From positions 1 to 6,358 of the forward strand of contig JAUUSS010000118.1 of assembly GCA_030841765.1 (NCBI GenBank): a stretch of 6,358 nucleotides of DNA, read 5' to 3'. Below are positions 1-6,012 of this stretch, one piece after another. How positions within the stretch are numbered: the stretch's first letter is position 1; each line of letters opens with the position of its first letter. The notes beneath the pieces were generated by a model that did not search any database, was not told the origin of the DNA, and worked only from the letters and a program-made list of their open reading frames with translations. The stretch comes from Collinsella aerofaciens. Its GTDB lineage: Bacteria > Actinomycetota > Coriobacteriia > Coriobacteriales > Coriobacteriaceae. A program made the position numbers and the translations under genes.

Positions 1-593
1 GTGTTGCCGGCCATGCAGCAGATGCCATCGAGCTCCTCGACAATGCCGCCCTGCTCAATCGTAAAATGCGCCACCGTGGGGTTGGGTGTGGCGAGCGCCG
101 ACAGGAAATAGGCGATCTCGCCGATGTCGTTTTTGGCGGGGGCGGCCTTCATCATGATCTCGGCGTCGAAGCCCGAGCCGGCGATGATGATAAAGCCGTG
201 GCGCTTCTCGTTGCCGTTCTCGTCGAGCCAAAAGAGCTCGCCCATGTCCACTTTGACCGTGCGACCGGCGCGGCAAGCCTTGGCAAGCGCCGCTGCCTCG
301 GGGGCATTGCCGATGTTGTTGAAGAACAGGCAGGCTGTGCCGGAGGGGAAGACGAGCGTGGGGACACCGCATCCGCGCATCTGGTCGAGCACGTTGGAGA
401 CGGTGCCGTCGCCGCCCGAAACGACCACGCGATCAAACTCGCGCACGTCTGCCACGGCGTCCTCGGGCTCCATGCCATCGCCGATAAAACGCATCACGAC
501 CTCGTCGCCGCCCTGCGCGAGGGCGTGCGTGAATGCGTAGATTTCATCTGAGCTGGGGCCCGATGCCGGGTTGTGGATGATAAGGCAGCGCAT
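1..593 (-). CDS. Diacylglycerol/lipid kinase family protein (YegS/BmrU/LCB5 type), N-terminal part
   Basis: This is an open reading frame of 197 complete codons from an ATG at 593 running leftwards off the window, so the C-terminal part is missing. It begins MRCLIIHNPASG, the usual first strand and loop of the diacylglycerol kinase catalytic domain. The nucleotide-binding signature GGDGT is at residues 60-64. It is followed by a P-x-G-T-A loop (83-87), VDMGEL (115-120) and GSGFDA (139-144), which match the order of conserved blocks in this family. Family members phosphorylate diacylglycerol or related lipids using ATP at the inner face of the membrane; the exact substrate cannot be read here. 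One oddity is that the residue after GTA is Cys88, where the family usually has Asn (GTAN), followed by LFFNN. The ribosome binding site is poor (GGGAACG, about 5 nt upstream). The gene is divergent from RNase D. The family call is firm; the activity is inferred. Confidence 0.9.
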   Translation of the reverse strand, partial: MRCLIIHNPASGPSSDEIYAFTHALAQGGDEVVMRFIGDGMEPEDAVADVREFDRVVVSGGDGTVSNVLDQMRGCGVPTLVFPSGTACLFFNNIGNAPEAAALAKACRAGRTVKVDMGELFWLDENGNEKRHGFIIIAGSGFDAEIMMKAAPAKNDIGEIAYFLSALATPNPTVAHFTIEQGGIVEELDGICCMAGN

Positions 594-600
594 ACTTACG

Positions 601-629
601 TTCCCGTTCTGTGACTAACCGAGTATAGT
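601..629. promoter_or_regulatory. Candidate divergent promoter region between the lipid kinase and RNase D genes
   Basis: The 98-base gap between the divergent starts holds overlapping -10-like hexamers. On the plus strand TATAGT (624-629) sits 17 bp after a weak -35 (TTCCCG, 601-606). On the minus strand TATACT (627 down to 622) faces the kinase gene with no clear -35. Transcripts from these would have leaders of roughly 56 and 22 nt. The hexamers are seen in the sequence; promoter function is inferred and weakly supported. Confidence 0.3.
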
Positions 630-691
630 TGTAAGGCAATGCCGATATCCTACCCGTGTTTTTCGGGCCTAACCTTATTCGATGGGTTGAT

Positions 692-1825
692 ATGTACATT
701 TCCACACATCAGGCTCTACTCGACTTTTGCCAGCGCGCCCGTGAGTTCGACGCGATTGCCGTCGATACCGAGTTTTTGCGCGAGCGCACGTTCCATCCGC
801 GCCTGTGCTTGGTTCAGATTGCCACCCCTGCCGAGAGCGTCGCGGTCGATCCTTTGGTGATCGACGACCTGTCGCCGCTTGCCGAGCTTATGGCCGACGA
901 GAGCGTGACTAAGGTCTTCCACGCCTGCTCGCAGGATATGGAGGTCATGTTCCATACCGTGGGCGTGCTGCCGCGTCCCATTTTTGACACGCAGGTGGCC
1001 GCCGCCTTTTTGGGCGAGCGCCAGCAGATTTCCTACGGCGCGCTCGTGCAGACGTTTTGTGGCGTCTCATTGCCCAAGACCGAGTCGCTGACCGACTGGT
1101 CGCGCCGCCCGCTGACTGATAAGCAGGTCGAGTACGCGATCGATGACGTCAAGTACTTGATCGTCGCCTATACCGAGATGATGAGTCGCCTGCGCGAGCT
1201 GGGCCGGGTGGACTGGGTGCTCGACGAGTTGCGTCCGCTGGCCGACGAGTCGCACTACCGCGCCGACCGCCATGAGGCGTTTCGCAAGGTCAAGCGCATC
1301 AACTCGTGTAGCCGTCACCAGTTGGGCATCGCACGCGAGCTTGCCGCTTGGCGCGAGGACCGCGCCGAGCGCCGCAACATCCCGCGCAAGTGGGTCATGT
1401 CCGACGATACGCTGCTGGCCCTGGTTAAACGTAATCCCGTTCGTGTTGAGGAGTTCCGCAGCATTCGCGGTACCGACCAGCTGGGGGAGCGCGACGTGGA
1501 CGGCGCGCTCATGGCCATTAAGCGCGGTGCGAGCTGCCCACACGATCGCCTGCCGCTCATGGTGCGCGGGCACCGTCAGATTTCGCCGGAGTTGGAGAGC
1601 GTGACGGACCTGATGTATGCGCTCATTCGCCTGGTTGCCGAGCGCTCGGGCGTGGCGACCTCGGTCATTGCCTCGCGCGATGACCTGGCCGACTATATTG
1701 AGCATCCCGAGCAGAGCCCCCTGCGCGAAGGCTGGCGCTTTGAGCTCGTGGGTTCGCGTCTGGACGATCTGCTTTCCGGCAATATGGGGCTCACCGTGAA
1801 GGACGGAAAGATTGAACTGTTATAG
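692..1825 (+). CDS. rnd: Ribonuclease D (DEDDy 3'-5' exoribonuclease with HRDC domain)
   Basis: The protein is 377 aa, close to the usual RNase D length. It is a 3'-5' exoribonuclease that trims tRNA precursors and other stable RNAs in the cytoplasm. The three exonuclease motifs of the DEDD-y class are visible: Exo I VDTEF (Asp25, Glu27), Exo II FHACSQD (Asp82) and Exo III YAIDD (Tyr148, Asp152), preceded by the typical DWSRRPLTDKQ stretch. An HRDC nucleic-acid-binding domain follows at about 205-277, ending in EEFRSIRG. The remaining roughly 100 residues probably form a second HRDC-like helical domain. I chose the ATG at 692 because family N-termini begin close to the YISTHQAL strand. An in-frame GTG at 656 would add 12 residues unlike the family and has no ribosome binding site. 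The 692 start also has only a weak site (GATGGGTTG). All catalytic acids are present. Confidence 0.93.
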   Translation: MYISTHQALLDFCQRAREFDAIAVDTEFLRERTFHPRLCLVQIATPAESVAVDPLVIDDLSPLAELMADESVTKVFHACSQDMEVMFHTVGVLPRPIFDTQVAAAFLGERQQISYGALVQTFCGVSLPKTESLTDWSRRPLTDKQVEYAIDDVKYLIVAYTEMMSRLRELGRVDWVLDELRPLADESHYRADRHEAFRKVKRINSCSRHQLGIARELAAWREDRAERRNIPRKWVMSDDTLLALVKRNPVRVEEFRSIRGTDQLGERDVDGALMAIKRGASCPHDRLPLMVRGHRQISPELESVTDLMYALIRLVAERSGVATSVIASRDDLADYIEHPEQSPLREGWRFELVGSRLDDLLSGNMGLTVKDGKIELL

Positions 1826-1889
1826 GGAAGCCTAGCCGGCTGAGTGGGTAGAATGCCTCCAACGTGTAACTCGATTCGGAGGAATTCGC

Positions 1890-2594
1890 ATGCCTTATTA
1901 CTATGGATACGGCTTTGGCATTGACCCGCTGTACCTGCTGGTTGTTCTTGTCTGCACGGTGCTTGGCCTTGCCGCGCAGAGCTATATCAACTCGACGTAC
2001 AAGACGTGGTCCAAGGTTCGCTCGGACGGCGACACGGGTGCCACGGTCGCTCGTCGCATGCTCGATGCCAACGGTTGCAACGCCGTGGGTATCAAGGGCG
2101 TTGCCGGCGAGCTCACCGATCATTACAACCCGCAGGACAACAACCTGTATCTGTCGGATGCCAACCGTTCGGGCGGGTCGGTTGCAAGCGTTGCCGTGGC
2201 CTGTCACGAGGCGGGCCATGCTGCCCAGCGTCAAAGTGGTTATGCCATGATGAAGGTACGTACCGCTTTGGTTCCCGTCGTCAACTTTACCCAGAACACC
2301 TGGACGATCGTGCTGCTCATGGGCCTGTTCATGAACATCGCGGGGCTCACGACCCTCGCGCTGGTCTTCTTCTCGTTTAGCGTGCTGTTCCAGCTGGTTA
2401 CGCTGCCGGTCGAGATCGATGCCAGCCGACGCGCCGTGGCGTATATCGAGCAGTCGGGCATGAGCTCCAAGCAGGTCAACGGTGCCAAGAAGGTCCTGAC
2501 GGCGGCCGCGCTCACCTACGTGGCGGCGGCGCTCACCTCGATTATTCAGCTGCTCTACCTGATGGCTCGCTACAACAGAAACTCCAACCGATAA
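1890..2594 (+). CDS. Membrane-bound neutral zinc metallopeptidase, YugP family
   Basis: The protein is 234 aa, the normal length for YugP-like proteases, whose substrates are largely unknown. The zinc site HEAGH is at residues 106-110 (His106, Glu107 as catalytic base, His110). LPVEIDASRRA at 172-182 is the second family block, and its Glu175 is the likely third zinc ligand. Hydrophobic segments at about 12-30, 138-170 and 203-226 anchor it in the cytoplasmic membrane. The N-terminus is rich in Tyr and Gly, as is common in the family. The start is firm: a full GGAGGA Shine-Dalgarno (1878-1883) sits 6 nt before the ATG, the strongest ribosome binding site in the window. The gap to rnd is 64 bp, with a TAGAAT (1849-1854) but no good -35, so co-transcription with rnd is possible. 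No terminator separates them. Confidence 0.92.
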   Translation: MPYYYGYGFGIDPLYLLVVLVCTVLGLAAQSYINSTYKTWSKVRSDGDTGATVARRMLDANGCNAVGIKGVAGELTDHYNPQDNNLYLSDANRSGGSVASVAVACHEAGHAAQRQSGYAMMKVRTALVPVVNFTQNTWTIVLLMGLFMNIAGLTTLALVFFSFSVLFQLVTLPVEIDASRRAVAYIEQSGMSSKQVNGAKKVLTAAALTYVAAALTSIIQLLYLMARYNRNSNR

Positions 2595-2603
2595 CAAGTT
2601 GGC

Positions 2604-2640
2604 TTGACAGGCGCCGCGGAGATTCTTGTCCCCGCGGCGC
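2604..2640. repeat. GC-rich 9-bp perfect inverted repeat after a consensus TTGACA (possible terminator or attenuator)
   Basis: GCGCCGCGG (2611-2619) and CCGCGGCGC (2632-2640) are perfect inverted copies around a 12-nt loop. A consensus TTGACA lies immediately before the stem (2604-2609). The following bases (TGTACTATGTG) are not a clean T-tract, so a factor-independent terminator for the protease gene would be weak. TACTAT (2643-2648) is a possible -10, but it lies 33 bp from the TTGACA, far beyond normal promoter spacing. The hairpin is certain as sequence; its role as terminator, leader hairpin of xseA or protein-binding site is open. Confidence 0.6.
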
Positions 2641-2709
2641 TGTACTATGTGTTGGACTTGAATCTGCGCAGGGTCGAAGCCCTTGTGCTCGATGACGAAA
2701 GGGGGCTGC

Positions 2710-4161
2710 GTGGCAGGCTGGAATCTGACCGGCAATACCGTTTCCGCCGAGTTCGACGGATCGGACGAGCAGGAGCGCAAAGAGCTCAGCGTGAGCCAAG
2801 CGGTGGAGATCGCCGCCGGCGCGCTCGATGCCATTCCGCAGTTGAGCGTTTTGGGTGAGGTCACGGGTTTTCGTGGTCCCAATGCCCGAAGCGGCCACTG
2901 CTACTTCCAGATTAAGGACGACTCGGCGGCCGTCGACTGCATCATCTGGAAGGGCGCCTACCTTAAGCGCACCTTCGATCTGCGCGACGGCATGCAGGTA
3001 AGCTTTAAGGGCAGCTTCAATCTCTACAAGCCTACGGGTCGCATGAGCTTTGTCGCTCGCTCATTCTCGCTGGCGGGGGAGGGCCTGCTGCGTCAACAAG
3101 TGGCGCAACTGGCCGAAAAGCTCCGCCGCGAGGGCCTGATGGACGAAGCGCGCAAGCGCCGTATCCCGGTGTTCTGCTCACGCGTGGCGGTCGTCACCTC
3201 GCTTTCGGGCGCCGTGATCGACGACGTCAAGCGTACGCTGCGCCGTCGCAACCCGCTCGTCGAGCTTGTCTGCGTGGGCGCAAAGGTCCAGGGCGAGGGC
3301 GCGCCGGCAGAGCTTATTGAAGGCTTGCGCCGCGCCGCTGCCATTACGCCGGCGCCCGATTGCATTTTGCTTGTCCGTGGCGGCGGCTCCTTCGAGGACC
3401 TCATGACCTTTAACGACGAGGAGCTTGCCCGTGCGGTGGCGGCTTGCCCCGTGCCCGTGGTGACCGGCATTGGCCATGAGCCCGATACCTCGATTTGCGA
3501 CATGGTGAGCGACCGTCGCGCCTCCACGCCAACGGCAGCGGCAGAATCGGTGGCGCCGGCTATGACGGAGTTGGCCGACGTGCTCGAGACGCGCCATCAA
3601 CGTCTGGGTGCCGCGATGGCTTCGATGATCGGGTCGGATCAGGTCGATCTGGAAATGCTCGACCAGCGCGGTCGTCGTGCCTGGGACACCTATACGGCTC
3701 GTTTGGTTGACGCGCTCGATGCGGCCGCGTGCCGCCCGTGCCTCAACGATCCAACGTTTATGGTCGAGCGTCGCGAGTCCGAGCTTGCGCTGACTGCCGA
3801 TCGACTGTCGGGCGCCATAACGCGTTCGGTTGGGGCCTTCCGCTCCAACTTCGAGCGTCTGCCCGAGCGCTTGATCGCAAGCACCTCGGGGCTCGATGGC
3901 AAACGCCATGCGCTCACGCTTGCGAGTTCCCGTCTGGAGCATCAGGGGCGCACAATGCTCAACAAGTCAGCTTCCGACTTGGGCCGTGCAGCGGCTTCGC
4001 TCGATGCCCTGTCGCCGCTCAAGGTACTTGCCCGCGGCTATTCCATCGCGTACAGCGATGATGGTGTGGCTACGAGCGCCAAGAGCTTTAAGCCCGGCGA
4101 TGCCATCCGCGTGCGTATGGCAGACGGCAACGTGGCTGCAACGGTCGATACGGTCGAGTAA
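2710..4161 (+). CDS. xseA: Exodeoxyribonuclease VII large subunit
   Basis: This is the catalytic subunit of exonuclease VII, which with XseB degrades single-stranded DNA from both ends into oligonucleotides. From the GTG at 2710 it is 483 aa. An N-terminal OB-fold (about 26-121, from LSVSQAVEIA to the SFVARSFSL strand) binds single-stranded DNA. The nuclease domain from about 155 carries VVTSLSGAVIDDV, LVRGGGSFEDL (Arg223), GIGHEPD (His256, Asp259) and RASTPTAAAE, matching the active-site blocks of E. coli XseA. A long Ala/Arg/Leu-rich helical stretch follows, then the conserved tail PLKVLARGYSI at 436. The start is ambiguous. GTG 2710 has AAAGGGGG 4 nt upstream, while ATG 2692 and TTG 2683 are in frame but lack a good site; none affects the OB-fold. 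The gene is followed after 42 bp by xseB. The identification is firm; the start is not. Confidence 0.95.
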   Translation: MAGWNLTGNTVSAEFDGSDEQERKELSVSQAVEIAAGALDAIPQLSVLGEVTGFRGPNARSGHCYFQIKDDSAAVDCIIWKGAYLKRTFDLRDGMQVSFKGSFNLYKPTGRMSFVARSFSLAGEGLLRQQVAQLAEKLRREGLMDEARKRRIPVFCSRVAVVTSLSGAVIDDVKRTLRRRNPLVELVCVGAKVQGEGAPAELIEGLRRAAAITPAPDCILLVRGGGSFEDLMTFNDEELARAVAACPVPVVTGIGHEPDTSICDMVSDRRASTPTAAAESVAPAMTELADVLETRHQRLGAAMASMIGSDQVDLEMLDQRGRRAWDTYTARLVDALDAAACRPCLNDPTFMVERRESELALTADRLSGAITRSVGAFRSNFERLPERLIASTSGLDGKRHALTLASSRLEHQGRTMLNKSASDLGRAAASLDALSPLKVLARGYSIAYSDDGVATSAKSFKPGDAIRVRMADGNVAATVDTVE

Positions 4162-4203
4162 CCCGCGTTTCATAGCGATAAACCTTTAGGAAAGGAAACA
4201 GAT

Positions 4204-4470
4204 ATGGCAGAGAAGACCCCGGTCGAGCAGCTTACGTACAAGCAGGCCTCGCAGGAGCTGGAGCTCATCATCCGCAGCCTGGAGTCGGGCGATATGGAGC
4301 TCGAGGAGTCGCTCGAGAGCTATACCCGCGGCGTCGAGCTCCTCAAGAGCCTGCGCACCCGCCTGTCCGATGCCGAGCAGAAGGTCTCGGTGCTTCTTAA
4401 GGACGTCGACGGCAACGACGTGCTCGCCGACGGCGAAGCCGCCAACACCGACGACAACCTCTCGTTCTAA
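4204..4470 (+). CDS. xseB: Exodeoxyribonuclease VII small subunit
   Basis: This is an 88-aa acidic, helical protein, typical for XseB. Several copies bind the XseA coiled-coil region and are needed for exonuclease VII activity. The family block LTYKQASQELELIIRSLESG is at about residues 10-29, followed by MELEESLESYTRGVELLKS and a third helix SDAEQKVSVL. The tail (about 68-88) is Asp/Asn-rich and probably disordered. The start is well supported by AGGAAAGGAAA (4188-4198), whose second GGA lies 7 nt before the ATG. Its place directly after xseA, with no promoter-like sequence in the 42-bp gap, indicates one transcript, which suits two subunits of a single enzyme. The large inverted repeat at 4492-4600 begins 21 bp after the stop codon. 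Confidence 0.95.
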   Translation: MAEKTPVEQLTYKQASQELELIIRSLESGDMELEESLESYTRGVELLKSLRTRLSDAEQKVSVLLKDVDGNDVLADGEAANTDDNLSF

Positions 4471-4491
4471 CCATCCCACAGCCCACTTTGG

Positions 4492-4600
4492 GGTAGTCTT
4501 TTTGGGACGGGGCTTTTTTGACTACCCTTTGGCGACGGCTCGCCGAGCACTTGCTTTTGCGAAAAAGTAGTCAAAAAAGCCCCGTCCCAAAAAGACTACC
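4492..4600. mobile_element. MITE-like palindromic element with perfect 34-bp inverted arms
   Basis: The left arm 4492-4525 starts GGTAGTC and ends TTGACTAC. It is the exact reverse complement of the right arm 4567-4600, which starts GTAGTC and ends GACTACC. Both arms carry a GGGACGGGGC core flanked by runs of T or A. The 41-bp centre contains a smaller hairpin (GGCGA 4531-4535 with TCGCC 4540-4544). The bases directly outside the arms are TTGG on both sides (4488-4491 and 4601-4604), which fits a 4-bp target duplication. There is no coding capacity of its own. No T-tract follows the right arm, so a plain terminator explanation is incomplete. As RNA it would fold into a long duplex between xseB and the HIT gene, a likely RNase III substrate. 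The inverted repeat is directly visible; mobility is inferred. Confidence 0.6.
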
Positions 4601-4625
4601 TTGGTCTGTAAGAAAGGAACCAGCC

Positions 4626-4961
4626 ATGTGTGATTGCATCTTCTGTAAAATCGCCAACCACGAGATCCCCTCGACTGTTGTCTACGAGGACGACCAGGTC
4701 ATCGCCTTCGACGACCTCAACCCCCAGGCGCCGGTCCACACGCTCGTGATCCCCAAGAAGCACTACAGCGACATCGCCGACAACGTGCCTGCCGAGACCA
4801 TGGGCGCCATGGCCCATGCCATCCAGGAGGTCGCTAAGGCCAAGGGCCTGGAGGACGGTTTCCGCGTCATCTCCAACAAGGGCGTCAACGCCGGTCAGAC
4901 CGTCATGCACTTCCACATGCACGTCCTCGGCGGCAAGAACCTGGGCGAGAACCTCATCTGA
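4626..4961 (+). CDS. Histidine triad (HIT) family nucleotide hydrolase/transferase
   Basis: This is a compact 111-aa protein of the HINT branch of the HIT superfamily, cytoplasmic enzymes that hydrolyse AMP-lysine-type phosphoramidates and related nucleotides. The N-terminus CDCIFCKI gives the Cys4/Cys7 pair often used for zinc. LNPQAPVHTLVIPKKH (31-46) is the conserved nucleotide-binding strand region. NAGQTVMHFHMHVLGG (88-103) holds the triad His95, His97, His99, with His97 expected to be the nucleophile. The ATG at 4626 is preceded by AAAGGAA (4613-4619) at 6-7 nt spacing. A longer in-frame reading back to 4518 would begin inside the inverted repeat and encode a basic, non-family extension, so it is rejected. 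The gene starts 25 bp after the palindromic element, which may affect read-through from xseB. The physiological substrate is unknown. Confidence 0.95.
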   Translation: MCDCIFCKIANHEIPSTVVYEDDQVIAFDDLNPQAPVHTLVIPKKHYSDIADNVPAETMGAMAHAIQEVAKAKGLEDGFRVISNKGVNAGQTVMHFHMHVLGGKNLGENLI

Positions 4962-5002
4962 GGACGCACAGCCCGTCGCCTTGGCTGCCTTTGGAGTAAC
5001 CT

Positions 5003-5893
5003 ATGCAGCTTTCTCAACTCGAATACCTTCAAGCGGTAGCGAACTACGGCGGCGTGCGCAAAGCGGCTCGCGCCGTTCACGTGAGCCCACAGGCCGTTTC
5101 GTCGGCAATCAAAAAGTTGGAATCTGAGTATCAGATTGTTTTGCTCGACCGATCGGCGGGGGAGGCTGTTTTGTCTCCGGCGGGCAGAGAATTTGCGTGT
5201 CGTGCACGCGTGATCCTGGCACAAGTCGACGATCTCAAAAAGTACGCTCAATCGGGGAACGGCGGCGTTTCGCCCGACGGCCACTTCCGTCTTTACGCCC
5301 CCTGTCTTCACGGGCGGGGGCGTCTTTTTTCCGAAAACTGGTACGACTCGTTTGAAAGCTCGCACCCCCAGATTCACCTTGATGTTTGGCATCAGCCAAC
5401 GGCCACATGCTTTGAGTCGCTTATGCTTGGAATTTCGGACGCGGCCATCTCATTTGAGGAACCAAGGGACAGCGTCCTTTCTTCGAAATACTTGGGTGAA
5501 AAGGAGCTCAAGGTTCTTTCGTGTCCAGCGGGTCATCAATCTGTGGGCGCCATGACCATTCGCGAGCTACTGAGCGGCAGGCTCGCTGTTCCCATTAATT
5601 TGTCACCCTGTCTCAATGCGATTAACCAATGCCCTGAAGCCCAGCTCGTCAATTTTCGCTTCCGTGATGTTGAATACGGAAGCAGGGCTCAGGCTGAGTT
5701 TCTTCAAGCCGGGGGATTGATATTGAGTTTGTCTGGGTCCTCTCTCGCATCGGATGGATCAGAAGTGAGTGAGTGCTCCATTGAAGCCTCGCATGACGTG
5801 GCCTTGCCCATCTATTTTTGCTATCGACAAAATGCCTGGACCGATCGACACCAGACGGTTTTTCTGCACCTATTGCGTCATCTTGCTTCGTGA
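5003..5893 (+). CDS. LysR-type transcriptional regulator
   Basis: The protein is 296 aa, the usual LysR length. The winged helix-turn-helix occupies about residues 1-60: LSQLEYLQAVANYGGVRKAA, then VSPQAVSSAIKKLE (recognition helix) and LLDRS. A linker helix runs to about 85. The effector-binding domain (about 92-296) is divergent but keeps the expected length, with PQIHLDVW and DAAISFEEP in the first half. It is unusually rich in cysteine (residues 66, 101, 136, 174, 203, 210, 258, 273). The ATG at 5003 has GGAG (4993-4996) 6 nt upstream. The start lies 41 bp after the HIT gene with no clear promoter, but GC content drops here to about 52% in two sampled lines, so it looks like a different module. 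The MFS gene downstream on the same strand is the obvious candidate target. A terminator-shaped hairpin lies inside the gene at codons 98-110. The ligand is unknown. Confidence 0.9.
   Translation: MQLSQLEYLQAVANYGGVRKAARAVHVSPQAVSSAIKKLESEYQIVLLDRSAGEAVLSPAGREFACRARVILAQVDDLKKYAQSGNGGVSPDGHFRLYAPCLHGRGRLFSENWYDSFESSHPQIHLDVWHQPTATCFESLMLGISDAAISFEEPRDSVLSSKYLGEKELKVLSCPAGHQSVGAMTIRELLSGRLAVPINLSPCLNAINQCPEAQLVNFRFRDVEYGSRAQAEFLQAGGLILSLSGSSLASDGSEVSECSIEASHDVALPIYFCYRQNAWTDRHQTVFLHLLRHLAS
5295..5330 (+). terminator. Intrinsic-terminator-like hairpin inside the LysR coding region
   Basis: ACGCCCCC (5295-5302) pairs perfectly with GGGGGCGT (5316-5323) around a 13-nt loop. It is followed by C and six T (5325-5330). 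An 8-bp, mostly GC stem directly followed by a T run is the classic form of a Rho-independent terminator, oriented with the gene. It spans codons 98-110 (residues around YAPCLHGRGRLFS), just after the DNA-binding domain and linker. Translating ribosomes would normally prevent it folding, so it should act only when translation is poor. The structure is seen; activity is inferred, and it may be an accident of a Gly/Arg/Pro-rich stretch. Confidence 0.4.
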
Positions 5894-6012
5894 AATTAAT
5901 TGGCTTCGAGACGTCAAGTGATTATTGACGCCTTGTAACACATAGCTGACAGCTTTGCCCTCATGCTTTTCCAAGATTCTGATTTAGATTGCTGGCTCTT
6001 GGAGGGCGGAGC
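5894..6012 (+). promoter_or_regulatory. Regulator-transporter intergenic region with two short dyads
   Basis: This 119-bp gap is AT-richer than the core genes. CGTCAA (5912-5917) and TTGACG (5925-5930) form a perfect dyad with 7 bp between the arms; the inner TCAA-N7-TTGA is the size of a LysR-type box (15 bp). A second palindrome, AGCTGACAGCT, lies at 5944-5954. No convincing -10/-35 pair could be placed: the TTGACG has no -10-like hexamer at 16-18 bp. The dyad right after the LysR stop is too short and lacks a T-tract for a terminator. The dyads could be operators for the LysR product acting on the transporter; this is inference. Confidence 0.35.

Noticed and set aside
66..551. Long plus-strand open frames of 161 and 138 codons opposite the lipid kinase.
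   Set aside because: They are antisense to a frame with clear GGDGT and GSGFDA motifs, and their translations resemble no known family. They reflect GC-rich codon bias.
656..691. GTG start extending RNase D by 12 residues.
   Set aside because: There is no ribosome binding site, the added residues do not fit the family N-terminus, and the ATG at 692 matches the usual first strand.
2604..2648. Normal sigma-70 promoter for xseA using TTGACA and TACTAT.
   Set aside because: The spacing is 33 bp, against the usual 16-18 bp, and no -10-like hexamer is present at the correct distance.
1791..2882. 363-codon minus-strand frame across the protease and the start of xseA.
   Set aside because: It lies opposite two genes with clear motifs and good starts. 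Its translation is low-complexity, rich in Arg, His and Gln, as expected of a shadow frame.
4492..4600. Plain bidirectional Rho-independent terminator.
   Set aside because: The 34-bp stem with a 41-nt centre is far larger than normal terminators, and no T-tract follows the stem. The TTGG flanks favour an inserted element, though partial termination within the arms remains possible.
4518..4625. In-frame upstream extension of the HIT protein by 36 residues.
   Set aside because: It begins inside the inverted repeat and is basic and unlike the family. The ATG at 4626 has a good ribosome binding site and starts at the conserved CDCIFC block.
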